DNA of 64,000 nucleotides from Chondrilla cf. caribensis. Taxonomy: Eukaryota > Porifera > Demospongiae > Chondrillida > Chondrillidae. Position 1 is the stretch's first letter. Every line of letters begins with the position of its first letter. The position numbers were made by a program, and so were the translations under genes. This document shows, piece by piece, positions 13,523-30,552 of this stretch. Location of the stretch: positions 4,620,151 through 4,684,150 of the forward strand of contig OZ026566.1 of the NCBI GenBank assembly GCA_964020155.1, written 5' to 3'. The notes under the pieces were generated by a model. It worked only from the letters and a program-made list of their open reading frames with translations, was not told the origin of the DNA and made no database searches.

Positions 13523-14291
13523 CAGCCTCATTCCATAATAGTTGTGGTCCCCATACTTGTCCCCAGGTTTATCAAAGGGGAAGGTAGCATTGTACCCACT
13601 GGCAAAGCCTGCAGCAGCAATGAGAAGCTTGCCCAACGGAGGGTGAACGTCAAAGAAGAAGGTTCCATTCAGATACCAGCTTGCATGCTTACCAAAGTGT
13701 GTTTCATCCCAGCTGTGGGGAGAAGCATAGATATATAGTATCTATGGGAGAAGCAAGTCACATACGCACACAGCAAGGGTGAGCACATACCTCACGATAT
13801 GAGCAATATTGACACATTCAACACAACTCATTTACATAATGCTACCATGGATAATGGATGGAGTTGCATAGCCTGGGGTATCCACGACAGTTTGGCTACA
13901 CATACTAAAGCCACGCTATAGTAACTGGTCTACGAAACGATCGCCCCACGTACCAGATGTGGTCAGGTTCTCCGAGCTTGTGTAGTCGCGTTCCTATAGC
14001 CGCTACAAACACCAGACAATAACCCAACACAACAAAGGACTGCGATGTGTCCAAAGGAGACAGATACAACGGGAAGGGCTGTCGGGGTTTCCGCTGGTTT
14101 TCCTCAGCACTACCATTCTTGCTTGAAACAATTTTATTATCGTCTGATGACGGATTGTCTTCCAAACCATCATTTTTTGGTGTTTCTTGAGGCTTTACTT
14201 CGGCTTCCTTTCTCACAGTTGCCTTTCGGTCATCTTCCTCATGGAGTTCATCGAAAATATCCTCATTAGCAGCCATTTTCGTGGTCAACAA
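1399..14291 (-). CDS. POMT2: Protein O-mannosyltransferase 2
   Basis: An ER membrane enzyme that transfers mannose from dolichyl-phosphate mannose to Ser/Thr, working as a heteromer with POMT1. Twenty exons join in phase: 14291-13954, 13712-13523, 13313-13205, 13078-12904, 12665-12572, 12502-12396, 12263-12181, 12051-11942, 11618-11546, 10939-10885, 10453-10375, 10293-10142, 7813-7725, 7296-7220, 5506-5435, 4978-4934, 3408-3303, 2266-2126, 1953-1839, 1504-1399. The product is 771 residues (human about 750). An acidic cytosolic N-terminus leads into the PMT domain with the conserved Asp-Glu in CWDETHFGK (residues 115-116) and [14 protein letters not shown] repeats occupy about 338-522 and the C-terminal four-TM block contains [19 protein letters not shown], ending in SWEI. 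Introns in the 3' half are swollen with micro- and minisatellites. Confidence 0.96.
2340..2578. repeat. Minisatellite, ~39-bp unit
   Basis: About six diverged copies of a unit beginning CCCATCCCACCTATGTGGGG lie in the POMT2 intron between exons 2266-2126 and 3408-3303. Confidence 0.8.
3968..4222. repeat. Long (TG)n microsatellite with internal (CT)n
   Basis: About 255 bp of interrupted TG dinucleotides with a short CT run at 4142-4160, in a POMT2 intron. Confidence 0.9.
4480..4680. repeat. 81-bp tandem repeat, ~2.5 copies
   Basis: The segment starting CTGTACTGCTAACAGTCATG at 4511 recurs 81 bp later and partly again before 4680; it is intronic in POMT2. Confidence 0.75.
6120..6236. repeat. 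(CA)n microsatellite
   Basis: An interrupted CA run in a POMT2 intron. Similar (CA)n or (TG)n tracts lie in other POMT2 introns at 2013-2070, 5545-5599, 7105-7220, 7835-8012, 10007-10082, 12133-12181 and 13388-13520. Confidence 0.9.
8930..9755. repeat. 36-bp minisatellite, ~23 copies
   Basis: A 36-bp unit (core CACAGCTGCACAGGTAGAGT) is repeated about 23 times with two alternating variants, inside the POMT2 intron between exons 10293-10142 and 7813-7725. Because 36 is a multiple of three it stays open for about 300 codons in one frame (a 12-residue repeat such as [12 protein letters not shown]). It is not a gene. Confidence 0.93.
10575..10800. repeat. 39-bp minisatellite, ~6 copies
   Basis: A unit with core GATCTGACAGTGGTACTG recurs about six times in the POMT2 intron between exons 10939-10885 and 10453-10375. 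Confidence 0.9.
11141..11240. repeat. Short tandem array of CCCCTGGTATGA units
   Basis: About eight copies of a 12-13 bp unit (CCCCTGGTATGA/CCCCTGGTATGG) sit in a POMT2 intron. Confidence 0.8.
11795..11915. repeat. ~29-bp tandem repeat, ~4 copies
   Basis: Units with core GGGAGTGGGTCCA recur about four times in the POMT2 intron between exons 12051-11942 and 11618-11546. Confidence 0.7.
12700..12862. repeat. ~29-bp tandem repeat, ~5 copies
   Basis: Units with core GCTTGTGTGAGTGTTGGTGT recur about five times in the POMT2 intron between exons 12904 and 12665. Confidence 0.8.
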
Positions 14292-14457
14292 ACATGGCTA
14301 ACGGATCCGCGGGGCCCGGGGGTATCTTGTTACAGAGCGAACGCTACACGCCACGCACGTAGTCCAGTACAGGACGCATTTGACTACTCCACAAATTGAA
14401 ATTGAAACTTTTTAAACAGGAATGTCTTTCTTTAAAGATGTACTCCTACTAAAAGAC

Positions 14458-16387
14458 CTATTTGAATTCTTCAGGGCAGTCTGGTTGCTTCGAAGGATGG
14501 GCTAGTTTGAAGGAGTCCAATTCACTCAGATTAGCATTAATCTTGCTAATGAGAGGATAGGCAGTGAGATCAACTTTGAACCTGTAGATGATGATACAAA
14601 CGACCAAGCATGAACTACTATACTGTGGAGCTTAACAAAACAGCACACATCACCATCAGTAGACACATTGCAACATCTAGAGCATCTTGCAAGCACATTT
14701 ACACACACATCATCCACTTTGTACGTTTCATCTGTATCATACAAATATTCATGTGTGTACACTGCTCTGGGCGTGCTATAGGCCAGTAGTGATCAGCAAA
14801 AGAATTTCCATCACTGGTCAACATGTCCTCACCAGAGTCCACGTTACACATAACAACACCAACATTCATTCACACCCCTCTGTATAGCCCGGTGTAGTTG
14901 ACCCTTGGTCCACCAGTTTTTTGTTGAAAATTTCAATTCGAAACATGAGTCAGGGTCTGAGCTACACCAGACCAAGTTGGGCCACAGCATTTGGTTTAGC
15001 ATGTACCTCTGAGCATTGTAGACTTGCGGTACAAGACACACATCGGCCATTGTGACTTCATCACCGACACAATATTTACCAGAGGTTTTGGCCAAGGCAA
15101 CTTCCAAACCTAAGCAATAGGCACACCACACCACAGTAAAGAAGTAATGGCAACTATCAAACTGCTGGATAAACAGCCTATTCACCATTGAAGCCTTGCT
15201 CAATCCAGTACTTCCCCCAATCTGCCTTCTTCTCAGGACCCACAAACTTCAACACCTTCAAATTCTACATTGCAAATTGAAGGCTATGACATAACACGTT
15301 TAACCATTACATGAAGCAGTGTAGCAGTGTGCCATACCTGAATGGGCTGTATACCACAGGCTATGATATTTGACAGTGCCCGGACCTATTTTGTGCATGC
15401 ATGCAGAAAGAGACAAAGTGACACTAAATGAGTTTATGACCCTTTCCCGTGCAGTGTTATTAGCCCAATTTGGCGCTGTCACCATTAATGACCACCTGAC
15501 AACTTGGTGGTGTACCACTGTGTGCATTGGGGTTGGTGGATATGGCAAACAGAGCTAGCATGATTACCTTGGCCTTCTTGAGTGGGTCATCCTTTGGGAG
15601 AAGGTAGGGAGGACCTCGAATTTCATCCAAGTACTCTATAATGGCAATCTACAAGAAAGGCAAAATACTGGGAATTCCCCCTAGTATTCCCTCAGAGATA
15701 GCTTAAAGCAGACTCTAGCTAGTACACACCGATTGTGTTAGAACACTGCCATCTATTTCAAGAGATGGAACTTCACATTGAGGATTCTTTGACTTGTATT
15801 CTTGTGAGAACTATGGCGAGAGGAAAGCAATGTAGCCCATACATGGACACAGTCTACGCATTGACACAGTCTACACATTGACACAGTCAGTACATACACT
15901 GACACAGTCCACACATCGACACAGTCAGTACACACAGTGACACAGTCTACACACAGTGACACAGTCTACACACAGTGACACAGTCTACACATTGAACAAT
16001 GACATAATGTACAGAGTAGACATGAACCACGTGAAGACCTGCTCTCCTCCATCTTTTAGCAAATGAACCGCTTTGTAGTCATACTCGATACCTTTCAATG
16101 CAAGAGCTGCAGGTGTACAGGTGAGAGACCACAGAGAAGGACTAGTATTGATTACGATTGTATTGTTAGGTCACTTGTGTGCAAACGATAGCAACTGACC
16201 GATTCTGACCCTCCAGGAACAAGAGCTCCTAAAGTAGGAGTACAAAATAGGCTATCGGAGGGGCAAGGAGAAAGAAAGATCACAGCATGCAGATCGCAAC
16301 CTCAAAACCTCAGAAAAACACAACTGTCACATGTACATACGTACACATACTGTACATTTGCATCACGCGGCTTACTTTTGCAGCCAT
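14458..16387 (-). CDS. GSTZ1: Maleylacetoacetate isomerase / zeta-class glutathione S-transferase
   Basis: This cytosolic, glutathione-dependent enzyme isomerises maleylacetoacetate to fumarylacetoacetate in Phe/Tyr breakdown. Nine exons join in phase: 16387-16376, 16251-16200, 16106-16039, 15810-15730, 15648-15568, 15385-15338, 15264-15186, 15109-15007, 14581-14458. The product is 215 residues (human 216). After MAAK comes the zeta-class active-site motif SSCSWRVR (residues 13-20). The thioredoxin-fold half ends in IAIIEYLDE, and the helical half carries GIQPIQNLKVLKFVG, YCVGDEVTMADVCLVPQVYN and a KQPDCPEEFK terminus. The first exon is only 12 bp. Its stop lies 166 bp before the POMT2 start on the same strand, so that spacer must hold both its 3' end and the POMT2 promoter. 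No odd residues were seen. Confidence 0.96.
15848..15990. repeat. Short tandem repeat (GACACAGTCTACACATT-like)
   Basis: About eight imperfect copies of a 14-18 bp unit containing GACACAGTC lie in the GSTZ1 intron between exons 16106-16039 and 15810-15730. Confidence 0.75.
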
Positions 16388-16689
16388 TTTCTTTGACCAC
16401 GCCTCTTAAACTCACATCACGTGGGCCTATAACTTGTTTCGAAGAACTTAATACAGTATTTCACAGTCGACATGATTGGTGTTACCATATCTAGGGTTCT
16501 ACATACATGTATCATTTTTGTGATTCTTGGAATGTTTTTTTTTGCTAAACAAAGTTATCTGATCAGGTCACAATTGAATAAAATATGATATCGAATCATA
16601 AAAGATAGAGGACCACATCACTTGCAGTGTATAGTACAATCGAAATCAAACAACAGAGAATTCAGTTTGATAAGAGAGAGTAAAATGAT

Positions 16690-18167
16690 TCATGACTTCT
16701 TAAAACGTAGTAGAATTGGATAAATATTCTCAAAAGCTTCAATAATCTCATTCCTTTCCTTGGCTCCTGTGAGGACCACCTTGCCAGACACAAATATGAG
16801 CAGTACCACCCTTGGTTTCACCATCCGATAGATTAGACCAGGGAACAGCTCGGGCTCATAGCTGCACAAGGAAGGAGAATCAGTGATAGACAAGTTACTA
16901 TACAACTGAAAACAAATGAAAGAGAATTCTTCAAACCTGGCAAACTTCCCATGTTGGTGCATGAGCCCTTCTAGTCTTATAGGAAACTTCACATCTGTAC
17001 TTCCAACCATGTTTTGTATCTTGAACTCTGTGAACTTTGCCTACAATACATATATTGAGCACATTAAATTTTAATGATTTGTAGCCTAAAATATTAGCAT
17101 AATAATACACACACACTTACTGGAAAACCTAGTTTTTGAATGACACGTGCATATTTTCTGGCTGCTAGACGCGAAGAGTTTTCACTAAGGATATCAAATA
17201 ACACACAGTAACACCCTGCCACTGCCAACACACCACACAAGCGCGCACCTCTTGGCTCCAGTGCAAACCATTTTCCCCGAGCTGAAGATCAGAGCTGTGG
17301 TCCGTGGGTCTCTGATCCTCATAATCACAGCGGCAAAACGCTGGCAGAGAGTAAACAGTAAAGGTGAGAGTACTTCCAGAGCAAGATTGAACCACAAGTC
17401 CAACTCACCTTAGGGTTGTACTCGGCATTACGTGCTTTTAAAGCAATTGTCTTTAGGTCCAACTTACACCCTAAGCTCACGGTGGACACAATATTCCTAC
17501 GGCACAACAAATAAGTAAATGCGTAATCCACCTCAGCTGGTGGTACAATAATCCAATTTTCAACTCGTATAATGATAGTCGTGATTATCGGGCACACCCA
17601 CCATTTCACGGACCACACCCACCATACCACACCCACTCACTGAAGTTCCGGTACAATCCCTGATCGCTCAGCACTGGCAATGGCAGGACTGGGGATGGAG
17701 GGGATGCTAAACTGAGGGCTGTTCTGGTAACTCATGAAAACATTTGCTGTTGGTAGAGGAGACACACCAGACTGGTTGGACAGAGGAGGCCTCAGTGATG
17801 GCGGAGGCATCAGCACAGAGTCGGGGGTGCCAGGTCCAGGGATGGGTACAGGGGAGGCCTGCGAATGGAGGGGAGTAAAGAGAGGTGGATGAAGAAATGG
17901 GAGAAACCACTGATGAAATGAACGAAATATAAATACCCTTATTTCGTGTACTGTAAAAACAACTTATCAAACTACATCGTTTCTTGTTATGTATATCGTT
18001 GATACAGTTTTACAAAGAAGAAAGGTATGTTACTACAGTCGTCTATGACAATGGGGACTAACAGCCAGATGAGAATGCAGTAGTCTAGTTGCTGGTGTCA
18101 TGGGAGACACCAGATTGGAAGGTCCTGGTGTATTGTCCTCTCTGGCTACATCTCTTCTATCAGCCAT
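16690..18167 (-). CDS. TBP: TATA-binding protein
   Basis: The core promoter recognition factor shared by Pol I, II and III machineries and a subunit of TFIID. Seven exons join in phase: 18167-18063, 17858-17641, 17496-17409, 17340-17249, 17184-17121, 17040-16937, 16861-16690. The product is 280 residues: a ~100-residue Pro/Ser-rich N-terminus with no long polyGln, then the ~180-residue saddle. Both direct repeats are visible. The DNA-intercalating Phe contexts RFAAV, LIFSSG, LFPGL and LIFVSG are all present, as are FKIQNMVGS and [10 protein letters not shown]. It ends in LRFKKS. It is divergent from BAZ1A, with 224 bp between start codons, and GSTZ1 begins 303 bp beyond its stop. This is a standard TBP rather than a TBP-like factor. 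Confidence 0.98.
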
Positions 18168-18391
18168 GGCCTGACTTATAAAATGGTCGTCTTCCTTTTA
18201 TACCTCGAAAACCACTTCTGGTTGCGTGTCTAAGTGACGTCATGTTTTCGTGACGTCATTGTTGGTATCCCTGTTGAACACGTGAGGATTTGCGCGGAAT
18301 TCAGTAGTTTTCGAGAGGATCAAGATTTAGTGGAGGTTTGCAGGAGAGGCCAGAGGAAAAAGAGAGGGAGAAATATCTGTACAGCAGGGGT
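18168..18391. promoter_or_regulatory. Divergent TBP/BAZ1A promoter with two CRE palindromes
   Basis: The 224 bp between the TBP (minus) and BAZ1A (plus) start codons hold two perfect TGACGTCA octamers at 18235-18242 and 18251-18258, 16 bp apart start to start. CREB/ATF bZIP dimers recognise this site. No TATA box is obvious. The spacing places both sites about 70-90 bp from the TBP start codon. Shared control of the two genes is inferred from the layout. Confidence 0.7.
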
Positions 18392-21300
18392 ATGCCTTTG
18401 TTGAATGGTAAAAAGTTTGTACCCTCTCCTCCTCCTCCAAAATTGAGGCTCGAAGAGCGAGTTTTTCAGAACACGATAACTGGAGAAATATTCAGGGACT
18501 ACGAGTGAGTCTAGAACTCGTACCAAAGACGAATCCAACGGATCGTTAAGCTTTTACTTATTCAGAAAGTTTCCACTAACGTTCAATTAACAAATGTATA
18601 GATGATAATTTTATGTTACAACCTTTTTCCCTGAATTTCAAGCAATAAACTAGTTTTAGTGTCTCAATTCCTCCATTTTTGTATAAAATGGCCGTCTGTG
18701 CACACAAGTACCTCAGTCGTGTTTATTTCTTCATAATTCTCCTCAGGAACTTCCACAAACAGAGTCTCTTATGCAAATCTCTCCTTTGGTCTTGTGAATA
18801 CACTGGAAAGTCCAATTTGACCTATTCTGAAGCAGTAAAGAGTGAAAGAGATGCCGAGAAACAGATTGCCAGTATTCCTGATGCCGTCAAGCATGCTGTA
18901 CTGTTGATGATTCACCAGTGCCAGAGAAGCAGCTTGTGGCAGCTGTACGAGGAAGTGTGGATGATGGTCAAAGACAGATATTATAAAAACGAAGAGGTTG
19001 ATGTCACCCTCAACAAGAAACGGTATGCGTGTGTGTGCGATGTGAATTGATCACTATTTTTTATTTTACCTTATGGAAATTTGAATTTTGTTCAGTTTGA
19101 AAGGAAAAATCCTTCATGTTGTCCTGCCACCACCGGAGAATGGTGTAGCCGATGGGTGTGATAAGTCATCCCAGCTCCCGTCACCTGCACCCTTCACACC
19201 AGTTCTTGAACTCACTGGTTTGGAGACACTCTCAATGTCTCAATCCCTACTTCATCTATCTGAGAGCTCTGGAACGATTGGTGATAGCAGTTACGAGGTT
19301 GACAGCGAAAGGGACAAAGAGTCATCAATCTCCAAACAGTCTCCATCAAAGAAAAGGAAGAAAAGTCCGAAATCTCCAATCTGCTCAGCTGCTCTGTTGG
19401 ACCCCAGTCGTTACAAGTACAGTGTTGAGGTCAAGGACGTGAATGGTGTGGAGATTGTGGAATTGCCTGCCAGTGATGTAATGTGAGTCGGTCCATCAAG
19501 GAGGTGTGCATACGGGAACTCATGATTATGTTGAGTTTGTGTCCTTTACCACTCAGGCGAGTCAGAAATAGCATTACCAGGGAGAAATTAAGGTTGTTCA
19601 TTCGTTTTGCAACTTACAAGCAAGAAAACAGTGATAAATATCCTCTTTTAGTTAAAGTGAGAGTGGTATTAGTTGTTGTATTCTGTCCTGTTGAGCCATA
19701 TTTTGTCCCTGTGCCATCCAGGATAGATTTGTTACCCAGTATGAGCTTGGTGACCGTCCCTTTGTCCCTGGACCCATAGAACCTGTCCCACCTTCCAGAA
19801 TAAAGAGCCCCAAAAAACGTAAATTCTCTCAAAGTTCTATTGAGAGCTATTTTAACAAATCCAAGGAGAGTACACCGAAGAAGAAGAAGAAGAAGATGGA
19901 CCTTGTGTTGAACTCCAAAACTCCAGAGAAGACCCCTAGTAAAGCAAAGAAGCCCAGAACACCAACTCCACATAAAGCCGAGCGAAAGTGGAGCAAAGAC
20001 GCTCTGAAGAAGATGCTCAGACACAGGAGGATGACTCCCAAGAGGAGGGAACACCTCAACAAAGAACTGAAGAAAATTTTGGAGGAAGAGAAGGAGAAAA
20101 GAAGAGCTGAGAAAGAGATAGTCCGGAAACGGGTGAAGGAGCAGAAAGAGAAGGTCAGTGGTGTAACCTGCAGAGAAAATAATGCTCTGGAATATGACAG
20201 TGTATCTATATTTTAGGAGAAAGAGATAAAAAGAGAAGAGGAGGAACGTTTGCGAGAGTGGCATAGACCAAGAGAGGACTTACTCCTTGATGACAGTCAG
20301 GTAAACCACCAAGTATGTGATCCTGAGTGATGACATCTATGAGTGTGCATATATCTCGTCTTGTAGCCCCTACCGCCCGTGGAACCGCTCCCCTACCAGC
20401 TATCTACCGAATTGTTCCCCCATGCTGTGATGGTCTTGGAGTACCTCCGACTGTTTGCTCCTCTCTTCGACATTGATGGCCCAAAGCCCAACATTATTTC
20501 CTATGGTACATATTGCACTTGAGTTGACGTGTGGTGTAGGTATATGTTACACATTGATTGCTGACACTGTCGGTCCTGGTAGCTAAGTAATGAAGCCTAA
20601 CTGCCATATGCATTACTAGTGCGCCTGCCGTGTGTGTGAGGGAGAGTGATTGTGTGGTTGTTTCCTCTAAGGAGTTGCAGGAGCTTACCATAGATGTACA
20701 TGTAACCCTGTATTATGTGCTGGTTGTGTGTACATTGATATGCATGCACATTGTGTGTTACTGTATATGCTACAATCTTGGGTTGCAGCAAAGCTGGAGG
20801 AGTGTCTGCTTGACTGTGATCCGGACTGCACTCTCTACAACATATTGAGATTCCTTCTTCTTGCTCTGTTTGTGACCATGGATGATGAGGAAGAAAAGGA
20901 GTTATCTCTTAGCAGTAGTGAGCTGTCAGCTAATAAGACGAACCATGGGGAGTCAGTCAAGGTGTCCGAAGAACCAGGAGGAGTTGCCTCTGAACAAGTC
21001 ATGGACCTGTTGCCACAAGGTGCAGAGGATGCACCTGAGGAAGGGAAAGAGGCACCCAACCCTAAGGAAGAGGATGATCTGGACGAGCAGCTTCCTATCG
21101 ATGGGGGTGCCTTCTCTTCCGCCAGTATTTATGCTACTTGGGCTCAGCGCCATCAGGGGATCTCCCTTCATAGCATTCAACTGGATTACTTCACTATCAC
21201 GGAGATCCTCAGGCTCCATCTCCTATCTTCTGGTCAAACCAAATCAACCTCAGCATGTCGTCTGTTCCGCTATCAGTCTCGAGGAGGATATGCGAGTAGT

Positions 21301-24300
21301 GATGACCCGGGAATCGAGTTCTGTAGAAGAAATAAGGCACTGTTGCAGAAAATGTCGCGAGTTCCTGTTTACGACCTGCTCCCGGGAGAGAAACTCTTGT
21401 TGATAAGTGTTCTGTGCCATCAGCTTTTGACATACAGTGTTATCCGAGATGCCCTAGATGAAAGTGCTGCCAGCCTGAAGGCTGCTAGGAGGAAGTACAG
21501 GAACCTTTGCAGTGAGCTTGAGAGGCTGAACAAGCCAGGAAGGAGGAAAAAGGAGAAGAGAGAGGTTTTGAGCTCCAAAGACAAGTACGTGTGTCCTGTT
21601 CAACTGTGTGATGTGTTCCCCTGTATTGGTAGTTCCCAAGTTGGCTGTGTACTCGTTCTTTCATGCTGTATACACACCTGTCTTGTGTATATTTTCAGTG
21701 TGGAAACCGGAGAAGGAAGCCATGCCAATGATTCCCATGTGAGTAAAAGTAAGAAAAGGAAAAAGAAGCTGTCCAAGAACAAAATGCCAAATAGAACAGA
21801 TGGCATGTATGTACACAAGCATCCCATCTGCACATATTTTGGATATTTGTATTATGCCACTGATCTCTGTTACAGCAGTCCATGTGATCCTATCAGCACA
21901 AGCCCAAAAGCAACCAACCCTGAAGTCGAGATGGGAGGGTGAGTCAACCAAGTGTCTACTATCATCTGTGTGTAGAAGCACGCAGTGTCCATGCAAGGTG
22001 ATACGAGAGTAGGGAATTTATTTGTGGTGTGGATTCACATTCGTGCATGCATCGTTGTGGATCACATGCTGTGTGGCAGGTCAGCTACTGGGAGTGTGTG
22101 TTGTCAATGTACATGTTTACCCACGTGTAGAGAGGAAGATGAAATGGAAACAGATGTGGAAGCCAAAAGACAAGAGCTCCTTGAAGGCATGAATGAAGCA
22201 ATGAAAGAGGTTGTTCAGCACTCACAGGCCACCAATCTTCAGCCTCTGGGACAGGATCGCTGGCGTAGAATCTATTGGTGGTTCCCCTCCATGCCCGGTC
22301 TGTATGTCGAACGCACTGGTGATGTACCCTGCTATGTGCAGTCACCCTCAAAGAGTTTGCCCATAGACCCTCTCCTCTGTCCCGATGACCCCCTGTGGTC
22401 CCGGTACCCGGCAGACGAGGAGACTATTGGAGACTTGATGGCAGGTCTCAATTCAAGAGGCATCAGGGAGAGCCAGCTGAGGGAGCAGCTTTTTCAGCAC
22501 AAGGATGAGATGATAGCATCATCAGAGAAGCTGTTGCGCAGGAGAGAGGCCAAGACACGTATTAATGAGTACCAGTCTGCTGAAGACTACATGGAACTCT
22601 CTCTAAGAGACCACCTCTTGGAACTCGAGGACAACGTGTACTGTGGCAATCTGGGCTATGTGAGGAGCGAAGTCTCCCGTGCTGATTGGATAAAATCAAT
22701 CGAAAATTCTACTCTTGCTGAAAAATATCGGCAGCTTAAAGAAAACAAAGGTAAACCAGCAGAGAATAAGCCAAGGGAAGATATTCCTGAGAAGCAAGAC
22801 CTGCTTGCTTCAGAAGTAGATATTCGTTCAACTGGTTCACTTCCTCCTTCTCCTTCTGTGGAAGTAGTGCCAGTTCCTTCGTCTGGACTCTCCACTCCTT
22901 TTGTCAACCCAACTGTCAGGGATTTGGCTGCAGTTTTGCTGAGTATCCAGGAAGGAATTGAGTCAAGATTTCTGAAACAGCCCTTCGGAAAAGGAGTAGA
23001 GGAAGCTCTACAAGGTACTCGAAGGTTGAAGAAAACAGAACCAGATAAGCAGATGTGCCCTCCTGTTGATCAGTGGATGTCTTCGCTCAAATCTTGTACA
23101 AGCTTCTCTCAAATCTTCATTCATCTGTACACCCTTGACCGTGTTGTCATCTGGAGCAAATCCTTGCAGAATATTCGCTGTCGTAAGTGCCGGAAGAAGG
23201 GAGGAGACGAGTACCTCCTCCTGTGTGATAGATGCGATAATGGCTACCACACCTACTGCTTGGACCCCCCACTGGTTGAGATTCCCGATAACGACTGGTT
23301 TTGCAACAACTGCCAGCCTGCTTCCCCGGTGAAGCTACGTCGGGTGTCCAGTGTGAGGAGGAGGACGGCCCAAGAAGACAGTGACGTAGAAAGCAGGGAC
23401 AAGACCAGTGATGAGGAGAGCAGCGACACTGACACCCCACCAAGGAGGAGACAGGCCAACAGAAGGAACATTCCGCTACCTCGAAGGAGTGCTAGGATAA
23501 TTTCCAAGAAGCAGTTATCAGAGGACTCAGAAGACAGTGATGAAAGTGAATCTTCAGAAGCAGAAAATAGTGAAGAGGAAGAGGAGTCTGCCTTGTTACT
23601 TGTTCAGCTCAAGACAGAGGGTGTCCTTGAAGATCTACACACTTCATCTGCAGGGACTAGAGCCCACAACAGCAAGGTGAAGCAGCTCCATGAATCATTG
23701 CTGGATGAGCTACTGGAACACGAAGATGGCTTCATCTTACAGAAATTGCCAAAAAAGACAGAGGTAAGTAGTACATACATCACGCATGTTTGGTACGTAA
23801 TATACCTGCTTGTTTGTCGTTAGGCTCCCGACTACTACAAGCTAATCAAAGATCCAGTTGATCTACACATGCTGAAAGTGAAGGCCAACACCGAAGGGTA
23901 TCTCAGGAGTGATGCATTTGTGCATGACGTTCAGAGGATGTTTGATAACAACTTCGAATACTACAAGGAGGGCCCTGAATACCAATGTGGACGGAAACTG
24001 GAAGAATACTTTCACCTTCGTCTTGAGGAGCTTGGAATGACCCCTAAGAACAAGAGCAAGGCAGCAAGTAAAGACAAGGGGTCTCCTGTTGAGCAGGACG
24101 GAGTTCCAGAAGATGCTCAAACAAGAACATGTATAGCAGTGACCGAACTCAAGGACATGCAGAGTGGTACGAGATTGCACAATGCCAAGACTCGTACTGT
24201 CCACGAACGACTTTTGGATGAACTGTCTCTTCATTTGAGCGGAGCATTCCTTGAGAAACTACCCAGTAGGAAGAAGGTGAGGTCATTTGTACTGATTTGG

Positions 24301-24602
24301 TCTGCATCAGTTTGTCACATTCCATTTCTGCTTGCTTCCAGTGTCCAGATTACTACGAGGTAGTACAAGACCCTGTAGATCTCCAGCAACTGAAGATCAG
24401 AGCTAAGAAAGAAGGCTTTGAATCTCATGAACAGTTTCACAAAGAAGTGCAACGTATGGTGGAGAATACTTTTATTTATTACGGAGATGACTCGGAAGAA
24501 GGAATGCAAGCACAGAATGTGGACAATTACTTGGACAAGAGACTGAAGGAGTTGGGGTTGGTGTCTAGGAAGTTAAGAGGCAGAAAGAGAAGAAATCTAT
24601 GA
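18392..24602 (+). CDS. BAZ1A: BAZ1A/ACF1-like chromatin remodeler subunit with two bromodomains
   Basis: The large non-catalytic subunit of ISWI complexes (ACF/CHRAC), which sets nucleosome spacing. Thirteen exons join in phase: 18392-18504, 18747-19022, 19096-19482, 19557-19656, 19722-20153, 20217-20300, 20367-20505, 20789-21584, 21699-21806, 21876-21938, 22131-23763, 23824-24276, 24342-24602. The product is 1614 residues (human about 1556). In order: a WAC domain from MPLLNGKKFV (about 20-125), a Lys-rich coil, DDT (about 470-535), a WHIM region ending in RIYWWFPSMPGLYVE, a C4HC3 PHD finger (about 1180-1228, CRKCRKKGGDEYLLLCDRC), an acidic Ser-rich stretch, then tandem bromodomains (about 1337-1445 and 1492-1600). 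Vertebrate BAZ1A has one bromodomain. Both copies here show Tyr-Tyr where the acetyl-lysine Asn normally follows Tyr. Confidence 0.93.
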
Positions 24603-24791
24603 GACGTTCACACTACACGTCTTCATCTGTCCACCTTTTTAATTATACGAAATGATTTGCGATGAAGTGCCATATGCGCCGAGGGGCGGGGTTTGGGACT
24701 GTTTGTGTATGAAATAATTATTTCCGATTTACTGTCGGCCTATGTATGTATTCGCCACAACCTTGGCCTGTGCTGTGGTCCTTGAGCGGAG

Positions 24792-30307
<5,516 letters not shown>

Positions 30308-30552
30308 TTGACCCATGAGCCATTATATTTGTAGAAATCTAGACATGAACATATACACATGTACACTACACTCCAACCTTCTGAATCTGGAATACAAATG
30401 TGGAGCTGAGCACAAAAAATTACTTCATCGGGTTCGATGTGATCTAATGTGTGTTTAAATCAGTGTAATTTCAATTTTGTTGTTTAATTAAGGAACGGTT
30501 GCAATTGTCTGCTGAGTTGAATTCGAAATGAAACTGTGGATGAGAAGAGAAA

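Noticed and set aside
20728..20788. Continuous open frame upstream of BAZ1A exon 20789-21584
   Set aside because: The acceptor TTGCAG at 20788 restores the DDT sequence in phase with exon 20367-20505; the upstream codons are intron.
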